Made by a program: the position numbers and the translations under genes | In this document: positions 35,129 to 45,900 of the stretch, in pieces | Layout: every line of letters begins with the position of its first letter | Position numbering within the stretch: the first letter of the stretch is position 1 | Origin: Brasenia schreberi | Taxonomy: Eukaryota > Streptophyta > Magnoliopsida > Nymphaeales > Cabombaceae | Assembly: GCA_036023115.1 (NCBI GenBank) | Contig: JAYKKT010000088.1 | Span: 5,479,001 to 5,543,000, forward strand | Direction: 5' to 3' | Length of the DNA stretch: 64,000 nt | The notes under the pieces: generated by a model | Databases searched by the model: none | What the model saw: only the letters and a program-made list of their open reading frames with translations | Told to the model about the DNA's origin: nothing

Positions 35129-36592
35129 GCTCTGTAGGTAATTGTAAACTTGAGTGAAATATATACTGGTACTGGAATTTTTAGTTTTGTGAATTTTCTT
35201 GAAAGCTAACCCGCCCTATGTCCTTGGAATACCAAAAAACGATGAGAAGTTGAGAACTGCTTACACAGTTTTTTTTCAATGTAATGGTTGAATTTCATAA
35301 AAAGCTGGAGTGGGTTTAACTTTTGAAAACCCTTATAAATCTGGTCTAATTATAAAAGGATTGTGTGCTAGTAGTTAATTTCTAGATGTTGGGAATGGGC
35401 GTCATATGTAAACTATCATGCTTTTTTCAGCCAATGTACCTCCATATCTTATGGTATTATGTTCTTATTTTGCATCAATCAATTAAAGATTGCAGAAACT
35501 AGCCTTGTGGTTGTGTTTCACTTCTATTTTTGTTATCTTAATGTGTTGTTAAATCATGAAACTTTCGACCACTTTTAAGGCATCCATTTCTTTATAAATC
35601 TGAGCCAGTTGATGTTCACATTATAAATCAAGTCTCACAGTGCAATTAAGCTTTATTAAACTTTCTAACACAATAAATAATATATGAACAACGGGATTGT
35701 TCTATCTAGCATTTGGCTCTATGTCATGAAAACAAGAATGGATCAGGGAAGAGAGAATGAGAGAAAACAGATCTTGATGATTGCAAAAATTGTGTTTCGC
35801 AGATCTCTGCAGATGAAGCTCGAAACTCTCAAAGCTGTGAAACAAGATGATGACTTTGAATCTGATACATGCCGGCTGGACTCCTTGTTACCTGTCAAGA
35901 ATGTCGATGGTGGGGAATCTACTGGTAAAGAGAGGTCCAAGGATGGATCATCAGCTGGTAGCTTCACAGAGTGCATGGATGTGGGGATCAGTAGGGATTC
36001 ATCACCAGGTTTCCAGCTTCCGGCTATTGCAGCGGTGGATTCTGAGGCAGACGGAGCAAAGGTGAAGTTGGAGTTGGCATTGGATATGAAGGGAAAAGGC
36101 AGGACCCTGAAGAAGAGAAGAGGGAGGAGAAGGCAGAAAGTGCGCAGAATAGAGGCAGGAGATGGTGGCATTACGGGAGAAAGTGAAGTGTTGAGCCCTT
36201 CTAACACTGTTGATGCAAAGGATACCGATGAAATGGGCAGAGATTGTCACAAGATCATCCAAGTTGCTGACAGTGACGCTGGATGCAAGAAAAATGCAGG
36301 CTTAAATTTGCATTGGATCTCTCAGGAGTTTCTAGACTGCATCATGGGGCACAAGGATGCAGAAGTCTTTCTTAGCCGGCTTGACAGCCAGGTAAGAGTA
36401 ATCGATTTGGTGCAACAATGCCTACTCTTCAGTTTGGTTGCTAGTTATGAAATCTACATTGCTTCCTCTGATAAATTGACTTGTACATGAGGATGGCGTT
36501 CAGAGTATGAATGCAGCTCATCAAATTCTGCTGGTTTCAGTACACATACACAAGCAAACAACACAGACACACACACACACACACACACACAC

Positions 36593-36659
<67 letters not shown>

Positions 36660-37478
36660 GTTTGATTCTTCCTGCTGATTAGTTTTAATCTACAAATTGT
36701 TGATCATCATATCATGATTCACAATTGCATGTTTTACGTTGACCTCTATGTAGGTTCTGGACTAACAGCTGCATTTTATCTCACATTCACTTGTTAACAG
36801 AGGAGACATCGTTACAGAAAACTGATCAGGAGGCATATTGATCTGGAGATGATACAGAGATTCACAGATGAGAAATCGTACACCACAAGCTTGGAGATGC
36901 TGAGGGATCTTTTGCTATTAGTGAACAATGCACTTGTATACTACCGCAAGGACACATCCGTTTATAATTCAGCTGTCTCTTTGCAAAAGCTGGTCACTGA
37001 AAAGTTCAGAGAATTCATGGATAAGGATCAAGGTAGTGATAGTCTTCTCAAGAACCTAACATCCAATCCAGTAAAGCCCCGAAGTGCTCGGCCGAGAAGA
37101 CGCCAACCCACTATTATAGCTGCTAACGAAATGGTGCCAGTAGGGTGTGATGATAAGAGTGTTGAGGATGCATCAGTGATAGAGAAGAGTGGTGAAGATG
37201 TTTCCTTCATAAAAAAGGGTAGTGAAGCTGTTCCTTTAATAAAAAAGAAGTGTGTTGGTTCCATAAAAAAGATGAGAGAAGCCCGTTCATTCATAAAAAG
37301 GATAAACGAAGATGCTTCCTTTGGAAAAAGGAACCCTGTTGAAGGTGTAACTAAGCCAAGTTTGCCTGCAAAGAGGCGTGCGTCACAAACTAGCAAGCCT
37401 GGCGATCAAAGAGGAAGGAAGAAGCTAAAGAGCTCGTCCGGCAAGGGCGCTGGGAAAAGGTTAAGAGCAGCCGCATGA
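32187..37478 (+). CDS. SANT-like/bromodomain nuclear protein, 5 exons
   Basis: Predicted exons are 32187-32342, 33171-33220, 34060-34137, 35803-36391 and 36801-37478; all junctions are GT-AG and the frame stays open for 516 aa. Residues ~10-45 form a Myb/SANT-like segment (RRWGTWEELVLGAAVLRHG, DSWDSIASEV). Residues ~68-115 are probably coiled coil. A basic stretch (KKRRGRRRQKVRR, ~198-210) is a likely nuclear signal. Residues ~275-365 form a bromodomain (FLDCIMGHKDAEVFLSRL, TTSLEMLRDLLLLVNNALVYY). The position that usually holds the acetyl-lysine-binding Asn after Tyr reads Tyr. The C-terminus is Lys/Arg-rich with degenerate repeats of a SFIKK-type unit. This layout matches the small plant family of Myb-like bromodomain proteins, inferred to act in chromatin; the substrate is unknown. 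Introns contain two SINEs and several microsatellites. Confidence 0.92.
32634..32759 (-). mobile_element. tRNA-derived SINE, copy B (bromodomain intron 1)
   Basis: Minus-strand head with A box (tagttcaactgg) and B box (gagttcgattccc) at tRNA-like spacing, ending ctaaccaacaaaaaaa. The flanking 13-mers ctgagctaaacat (32621-32633) and ctgagctgaacat (32760-32772) are a target duplication with one mismatch. Confidence 0.8.
34502..34700 (-). mobile_element. RTE-derived short retroposon, TSD 17 bp (bromodomain intron 3)
   Basis: TTG-type tail at the left and the AACTCCGCCCAC leader at the right. It is flanked by the perfect 17-mer cttaactgcctcaccta at 34485-34501 and 34701-34717. Internally it lacks the usual aaaggaggagggttg part. 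Outside the leader it has an extra piece (34680-34700) resembling the element's own tttacgctggctgtcggaag section, so this copy is rearranged. Confidence 0.8.
35037..35124. repeat. (CT)n-(AT)n compound microsatellite
   Basis: About 25 bases of CT with one interruption, then about 59 bases of AT, in intron 3 of the bromodomain gene. Confidence 0.95.
36562..36655. repeat. (AC)n-(TA)n-(TG)n palindromic microsatellite
   Basis: A run of AC, then TA, then TG. It is self-complementary end to end and sits in intron 4 of the bromodomain gene, between the two exons that encode the bromodomain. Confidence 0.95.
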
Positions 37479-37662
37479 GACTGTTGTTCATTGTTGTAAA
37501 AATCAAAAGTTTTGCTTGTATATGATTTTTCTTCTTTTTTTCCCTCTTGTGCTTTTTGCCATGTTGGTGATGCAAGGGAGAAGGGAAGAATTTTAACGGT
37601 TTTATCTCGTGTATCCTTGGCAAAGGCAAGGAAATCGCTGAGAATTAATACAATTTTATTTA

Positions 37663-37711
<49 letters not shown>

Positions 37712-39680
37712 CTAAATTCCTGCAACGGTACCACAATTGTGGCTGCCAAGCCAGAGGAGCTGCTTATGGTTTGTCTCATCTCGTGTAAGTTGGTAAGACA
37801 AGCTGTAAATGGGTGAAGCTCATCTCTCCACAGTTTATATAGGTTTGCATCACTTAAGAGCCCAATAGATAATTTCATTTGATTTATTTGAATTTATGTT
37901 TATGTGGTGCTGCGTCGGCCACATAGTGTCACACTAGAATATTGCATCAGCATTTTTTTCTAGTTTATGCTGACATTGGTATCATGTAAGCTTTCATATC
38001 AGATAAATGAAATGACATTTAAGTTTATAAAACAATACAAACCAAGTGTCAGAAAAGAACGAGAAAGTATTAAAGTGATAATTTTGCAAATAAGATACTA
38101 AAGTGAATTTTTTTCAAAAAGATTTAATTGAGGATGTTTGATATATGATGGTTTTCTTTGTACTGAGTACCATTGTGGTTTGACCCATTTTTATTAATTG
38201 GGGTTTATAACAATATTTGAATCTAATATTGGATCTCAAATTAAGTCGGTTACCTCAATCTAGTGCATTTTAGATCTAGAAGTAGCACATGTTAGAGTCA
38301 ATGGGCCAGATTTGGGTTAGATCCAAGCAATGAGGTATCCTGGATCTTAGCTTAAAAGTATTTGGATTCAAAACAAGATGAGAGAAATTAAAGTTGAATC
38401 TAGATCCGATTATGCCAGAAAATCCATTTCGTATGTAATATTTTGAATTATTAAATAAGGATCTAAGCTTCAGCCAGCCATGATAGGTCATATTGTGCAT
38501 GACCCCCGACCGCTTTTTCAAGGCTGGAACCCGAAACCAGATCCATTTTCAGGTTGAACTACTCAAAGATGTAAACTGATTAGTTTTAGACCGGAATAAA
38601 GATATGGCTTGACCAAGCCCGACTAATTTGTGGCTCGGCTTATTTTCTATTCGAAACGAACGACCTTACCACTGGCGTAACGGCCATCATTTGAACATTT
38701 TCACGAACGGCTGACTATCTATTTACCTTAAATACATAAGCTTTCAATATGGTTTTGGCAATTAGAAGCGGTTTATTGAGCTTTTGCGAGCCTAATAAGG
38801 CTAAACATACCATATGCTCATGTTCATGTTCATCTTTGATGGTTCAAGTTATCGAACAAAAGCGGGCCAGGGATGAACTGAGCCGACCCAAACTAGGATA
38901 GGCTTGGTTCATTTACGAACCCTACCTAGAAGGCAAAAGCAACTTTTGAGGCTTCTTAAACTAATTCGGGTCATCTGCTTGGAGATGGCAAATGATCATG
39001 GTGTGACTATTTTTTACACTTAGAGTTATTTCATGGTCTTGTTAAAAGATAAATATTATAGGACATTACTATGTGTACACCCCCTTTTACTATTCACACA
39101 TCCCATATTTTTGAAATACCCAAAATACTCCTACAACAATTTCTCTCTCCAACAATTTCTCTCTCCTCTCCACATATAATCTTGGTGATTTCTTCTTTTT
39201 ATTCCGGCGACCGGCGTTTCGTCTTTTTAGAGCTATTGCTACCTTATTCACAACCAACGATTGTCGATTAATTCCTTATGAACCTCACTAGAATCAAACA
39301 AAACAACAAAAAGAAAAAGAAAAAGATGATAGATTCGACTGATTTTTGGATTTTCTTGGTTTTGAAAGATTGATTATTGTAATATCTTTATATTTTTTAA
39401 GGTTTGTCTTGTTTTTTTGAGTTTTTTTACATGTTTAAAGATGTTTCATTGGACAAAATTATTCACTTACCATAATTTTGCTTCGAAACACGACACCAGC
39501 GTATCTCTCCATGAAGATAGATGTGCCTAAGCACTATCTCCCTTCAATGAGGGGACGTGGAGGAACCCGTCTCTCCTTAAGGGTAGACACCGCTCAAGCT
39601 TAAGGAGATGCTCCTATCTCATATCTCTCTTAACCGAATAAAAGTTGTTTGTTATGTGTTATGCTTTTTATCTCATATTC
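37479..39680. other. Downstream and intergenic DNA
   Basis: Begins with the probable 3' UTR of the bromodomain gene, including the GA microsatellite at 37663. After that come decayed, non-coding repeats: ggatct/agatcc-rich words at 38220-38420 and hAT-like gagccgacc/ttcgaacc words at 38560-38950. No gene is recognised. Confidence 0.6.
37663..37709. repeat. (GA)n microsatellite after the bromodomain stop codon
   Basis: About 46 bases of perfect GA, 185 bases after the stop codon, possibly within the 3' UTR. Confidence 0.95.
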
Positions 39681-39689
39681 ATGTGTATA

Positions 39690-41065
39690 TTGTAGAATGA
39701 CAAAAAATTCGAATGAAAGCACTTATGATGAAATCGATTTATAGAAGATAATGACTTATCAAAATACTTATTATGTGATGATTAAGGAGAGAAAAAGTTA
39801 TTGTAATGCACTGAATGATGTATTTATTGATTGGTTGGCCGATGAAGTAAAAGATTAATTTGTTAATTGCGATGGTGATAGACTTGACTATTCACTCATA
39901 TTTGCGACATAAGATATGTTTAGGAATCGTAATAAACTTATTGAGTATGTAAGAAATGTTGAGAGGAAGCATAATATTGTTATTGTTATTAGTCATTTGA
40001 AAAACAAAGGCATAACAAGCAAGACATAGCTTTGGTGTGAAAGGAGTGACAAATGTAAGTTGACTAAAAATATTGATGTTGAAAGTATGAAGTGGATGGG
40101 CACTAAGAAGGTAAACTATCAATTTTTATTAAGAGGAAAGGGTGCATTATAGTTATTTGAAAGTTAAATATAGTGAATGAGACACATAACCACACTCTAA
40201 GATTGTATCTTTAATGGCATGTTTTTAGAGGGAGATAGAGTAGCTCAACGTAAAGTGTGACAAAAGACCTTACAAAAAGTATCGTAAACCGAAACATATT
40301 TTGATACATGAAGCGGGTTGATGAAAAAAATATGAATACAGTATGACATATTTATAATGCATATATAAAAATTAGGAAGAAAAATGGGTGTTATTGAAGT
40401 GTTCTATAACAACTACTACATAGTCTAAACACTCTCTATTATTATACATGGTATCCTAAAATCCCTTATACAAATAATGTCAGTGATATTGTATTTGCAC
40501 ATACTCATTTCGTGCAACTATTTCATGCATTTTCATGGTTCTTAGAATTTAATAGCATATATAAGACAAATATATAAGTATTTTACTTTTATTTTTTAAT
40601 CTTCACCCATGCATGGTATCTAATGGTTACATATATTTTATATTTTACATGTATAAGATGTCTTTTTTGAGGTTCTCAGGTTGACATTAACCTCCAAGAA
40701 TTTCTTTATAGCCTTCACTTTTATGAGCAGAGAAAAGGAAGAGAATTATATTTGAGTATTGAGGTATGTGAGAGAGTTTACTCCAAATAACATTTCATGT
40801 GTCATCGGTAATGACTATGATATGTTTGGTGAATGTTATTCAAATAATTTTCTATATGTGACATATTTTTTTTTTATGTAGATGACATGTAGTAAAAATA
40901 TTAAATCATTTATTGCTAAATTGACAAACAATAAAGAGATAGCGACTGTATTTAGTATAAGTTGGAGGAAGGTTATCTACTCATTAAATGAGAATAATTA
41001 TAAGGATGTAATAGAGATAATAGAATTGATGTGAAAAAATTTATGAAAATCTCAACCGAATTACT
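39690..41065 (+). pseudogene. MULE/FAR1-type transposase pseudogene
   Basis: Translated across several frames, the decayed sequence follows the order of a plant MULE transposase with a FAR1 domain. The FAR1-like part has KLIEYVRNVERKHNIVIVI and WCERSDKCK, then MGTKK with FLLRGKG, then T-H-N-H. The transposase core shows I-V-F-A-H-x-H-F-V-Q-L-F-H-A-F and Y-K-T-N, then AFTFMSREKEENYI, then PNNISCVIGNDYDMF. The expected catalytic Asp context reads IGNDYD. A C-terminal VFSISWRKVIYSLNE follows. Stops and frame changes are frequent and there is no intact frame. Terminal inverted repeats were not recognised. The MULE/FAR1 assignment is strong because many motifs appear in the right order. Confidence 0.85.
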
Positions 41066-42923
41066 AGACTTCATATAGAGAATGTTACCTTCAAAGCTAG
41101 AAATTAATAACATATGAAGGAATCCCGGTAGGCCCGGTGACGCCCATAAGAATGTGTCGGTGACCGCGTGCTTCTTTCTCCTTCCCATCCGGGGCTATAA
41201 CAAGAGCACTGGTTCTCTGAACGGTCTGGACGTCGGGTTATCGCGACGGAGACGAATCAGAGGTTCCTTTCGTTGACGGACGGAGCTACGGTGACCTGTT
41301 ACGGGAGGAGGCGTGCCGATCGGGTTATTGTCGTTTGGACTTGTGTTTTTATTCGGCGCTGTGGATTTGGCTGCTTCTTCTCCTTCTTCCTGATGAGCTA
41401 GGGGATCTTCGTTTGAGGCTGGAGAGAGGCGATTCCTGGAGTTTTTCCGCGTGGTTTCCGGTGAGTTCTGTGCTTCAAGGCGTCGTTTCATTGAGTGAGC
41501 TTCCGTTTGGTGTTGGATCGCTGTTGCCAGCCTGAAAAGGAGAGCATTGTCCTCTATGTGCCGGAAAGCTCGAGCTGCGTTTTTACTCGTGGAGATTTCG
41601 AGTTCTTTATATCGCCTCCGGAACATATTAACTGGAGTTGCATCACTTAGGTACCGGATCACTGTGATAAATTTAAAAAGAAAATCGTGTACCGTTAATC
41701 TAGTGGAGAGCTCGAGATTTCGAGTTTTTTTAGATCGTCGCTGGGATGAATTAACTGAATCTTGCTGAAAAACGGAGAGATCAAGGTCATGGAGACGATT
41801 CAGTGAGAATGTGATCCCTTCTGATATCTTTCTGTTTCATGCGGTCACTGTTTTTGTCTATTCATATTAAATTCTTTTGAAATGCGATATAAATTCCTTT
41901 TAGTGGGTCCTTATTGTAATTGGTCACTGGTGCGTGATGCCGGTAGCGTGAAGAGATCTTGTTGAAAAGGACCAGTAATTTATTTTTGGCTAGCGATACA
42001 GTCGACAAAGCGAGTTCCTTGCAGGATTATGCATTCTCCGGCAACTTATTGACACGGGATTCATTCTTTTATGCTTTTCCGTCCTTTTCTAGGCAAACCA
42101 TTTCTTGTGGTTTATTTATGACGGGCGCGGGAAGGAAGTCCTTTTTCCCCCCACTCTCAGGCCTTTAGTCACAAGTCTTCTAATCCTTTAGTCGTTAAGA
42201 TGCGATTCTATTTAGTTGTGCTGTGCTTTCCTTTACCTTATACTTCTTCTTGGAGAAGGAACGCAATCACGGTTTTGAACTTTAAATAAGTGAGCCCTCT
42301 TTTCACATCCTCCTCCTTTCTCTTTCGTCTCTGTGTGGAAGTCTTAAGATCTCCGCTATTGTGAACATCTAACGTTCCATGTTGAATAATTGATGATTCT
42401 TCGATGCAGAGTAGGATACACAATCTTGTTACTGCTGATCCTTTCTGAATGTTTTACCCGTCTTTCTTTGATTTATTATTTATTTTCTTTGTGTTTTCGA
42501 TGCGTTCTGTTCCCTTTTAGTTTTGCTCTCATTAGCATGTCCTTGTTCGCTTATGTTTTCCGCCTAAATCGGCGGTTCCATTTCAGAAACGCACATACTC
42601 TTTTTGTTGGCGATTCAGTTCCAGTGACAACTATTAAATACTTTCCCCTTTGAGATTTGATGTGACTATTAAGTTTGGACGACCAACATGAGCGCCTTAA
42701 TTAGGAAAGGGACTTCAAAGGTGGTGCCATTTCAAACGTAATTTCCTGTATGATCACGTAGAATGCTTATGAAAATCTTTCTTGGTGGTTATATATATGT
42801 ATATGTATATATAAATTTTCTGCGTTCAGGTTTGGAACTGGATGAGTAAATGACTCGATCAGAGCTCATAAGAGGGAAAACACTTTGGTGGTAAATGGCA
42901 AGCGTGCATATGCCTGTTCTGTG
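41066..42923. other. Upstream region of DUF707 gene
   Basis: GC-richer than the DNA to its left. It contains a degenerate local repeat (gtggagatttcgagttctttat near 41591 and gtggagagctcgagatttcgag near 41703, about 110 bases apart). It probably includes the promoter and untranslated leader, possibly with a leader intron, but no start site can be fixed. The minus-strand frame at 41195-41662 lacks an ATG at its 5' end and family resemblance. Confidence 0.45.
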
Positions 42924-45900
42924 ATGGCCTTCAAAATCTCCGGATCAAAGCCAAAATGGAGACGTTGGGTATCGGATGGTGTGAGTCCTGTACTTGCTTA
43001 CTATTTGGATCTTTCTGGCTAACATTTTCTTGTTACTGAGCAAGACACAATTGTTAAGAGTTAGCACAAGATTGTTAGGCTAATGTCGGTGGTAAAAACA
43101 TACCCTCTAAAGGCTTACACAAAACTATTATTTTTTGGGCAATTATCCATCACCTAAAACATTTACCTGAGCTATTACCCTTCACTAAATAGCAGTTCCA
43201 TCTGCAGGGGCTTCATGCTCTCAAGGTGGTTATTCCCTTGATCGCAAGTTTATGGATGCTTGTTCTACTTTTCAACTCAATAGGCATGTGGGCAAAGGAT
43301 GAAACTGAGGTACATGCTTTTTGTTTGCTTTTCTCCTCTGGAAATGACTTTGTTCAGTACATATGTTGCTGTTCCTGTTTCTGTTTACCTGCTCACCAGG
43401 TTTGATTAATCTGCAGATGGAAACAGAAATAGATCCTATTTTTCGTGGAGGAAAAGAGGAATTGTATTTGTCAAAGAAAATGACCGTAAGCACCTTCACT
43501 GGGTATCAGGAAGCTTTAAAGTGTTATATAGTTTGAACTTTGAAGTATGTATGAACCATGAAATAAGGGGCTCTATTGATATGTCCTGATTGATTGTTAT
43601 CTTTTTGGTTCACTGTCTTAGGAAAGTTCTGGTACTTCTCAACGTGAGTTGGATCTTTTACCACGTGGTATAGTGGAAGCTACTTCTGATATGGAATTAA
43701 GATCACTTTGGGCAAAAAGGAGCTCAAGTTTGACAGTATGTATCACAAATGAATTATGGGAACAATATTCTTCCATCTTTAGGACTCCATACTGCCAAAG
43801 ATTTTACTTCTTTTCTTTTTTTAATGGCAGAATCATTTTTGTCTTCTATCAAGGACATTAAATTTTATTTCCGTTCTTTTTGCTAGACAAGCTTCTGACA
43901 ATGCTTGCACTTTCCACTTCAGGTAGATCAGCCTGCAACTGTCAAACTACTTTTCTGTTGTGTTGTAAGCTATATTTCTGTAAGCTGTGGGTTGAAAAAA
44001 CTTTTGGTCTACTGTTTTTAAGAGAAATCCTGTTGGGTTGTAAGTTATTTTTCTGTAAGCTGTGGGATGAAAAAACTTTTGGTCCACTGTTTTTAAGAGA
44101 AATCACCACTAAATTTCACATGCATTATAGTTCTGGTATTCATTGTTACCAGCAAAGGTAAAATAAGACCGAGCCTTTTGCCAATGTAAGTTGCCATTGT
44201 GATCTATCTTGGGTCATACCCACATTTAAATCTAAAATAGCAGGATCATGTCTGGATCTTGTTCGGCAAGGGCATTTACAATTATATTCTTTATGTTGAT
44301 ATGATCCAACGTCTTCCAACTATTATTATTTGTCAGTTTGTGAACCTTGTTGTCTACTACCAACTGGAAAGAATAAATTTACTGGTGAGATGTCTTATGT
44401 GATTCAAGATGTTCTTGTTTATGTTTCATAAATATTGTTGATGAACGCATATATGTTCCATTTGTAGGATTACAAGGATGGTACTAGGAGTCTCCTGGCA
44501 ATGCCTGTTGGTATTAAGCAGAAAAAAAATGTGGATATGGTTATGAAGAAGGTAACTTCTCTTTCTTTTGGTCCAAGCAATTTGAGTTATTTGGTTAAAT
44601 GCTCTGTAAGCTTGTTCTGTAATTGACTTGTTTCTTTTTACCCAGTTTTTTGCAGAGAATTTTACTGTTATCCTATTCCATTATGATGGTAATGTGGATG
44701 CATGGAGTGACCTTGAGTGGCACAACAAGGCCATACATATCGTTGCACATAATCAAAGCAAATGGTAGGGTTGTTTTTATTGTTCTATGGTGCAGTTAAA
44801 TAGGTTTTTACTTTTCAATATGTGTCTTCATTCTTGGTGTTGTTTTTAACTCTTGAATCAAAAGTTTTTTACAGAATGGTTGTGTTATTGTTACAGGTGG
44901 TTTGCTAAGCGCTTTTTGCATCCTGACGTCATATCTATGTATGATTATGTTTTCATTTGGGATGAAGATTTAGGAGTGAACAATTTCCATCCTGGAAGGT
45001 ACTGAGTGAGAACCTAGTTTCCCTGTTTATTTTTTGATGAGAAAGGTCATGATGCATAAACAAGTACACACTTATATGAACGTATTTTCCTATGATGCAT
45101 ACTATTCTTTTTGCTTTGCACATGTTCGTCAATGCCAATGTGCATGTCTACAGTTATGCATGTGTCTGTCATTCCTTTTCTTGAATTCTCTGTCTACTTG
45201 CATGCATGTCTTCATCTTATGTGTTAATGGGGCTGTTAATTTCATCAGAAATGATCAAGATGATATTTCATGCATTGGTTTTTGCATTGTATATTTTCAA
45301 GCATCTAATAAGATCTATAGTTTCTTATGTGGAAACATGGAATAAAACTTTTCAATATTTTGACTGTTCTACAAGACAAAAGTAGAAGCTTACAATGCCT
45401 ATCATTTTAGAATTTATTAATTTCACAAAATTGTACACAAAGCAATGATGCATGCCAACATAAGCATGTAGAAGCTTTCTGCCAACATAGAAAACTTTTT
45501 TTGAAATATCCTGGACAGTTGAAGCCAGAGCTAGTCCATAATCGCTAGGTAAAAGGTTTGTATGGCAAGCCTTTCTGCAAGTCTCTCTCATATGTGGAAA
45601 TATGGAAATGCTCTTCAGTGCATAAGCATGACTTTTCAATATTTTGACTGTTCTACAAGACAAAAAGTAGGAGCTTACAATGCCTATCATTTTAAAATTT
45701 GTCAACTTCACAAAATTGGGCGCAAAGCATGCCAACATAAGCATGTAGAAGCTTTCTGCCAAACATAAAAATCAATTTAAACTATCCTGGACAGTTGAAG
45801 CCAGATCTAGTCTATAGTCGCCAGATAAAAGGTTAATATTGCAAGTCTCTCTCTCTCATGTGCATGTTGCTACTCATACTAGAATTTTGCCAGTCATATG

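Noticed and set aside
41195..41662. 155-codon minus-strand open frame upstream of DUF707
   Set aside because: Its first codon is GTG, it matches no recognised family, and it lies antisense in the probable leader region of the plus-strand gene.
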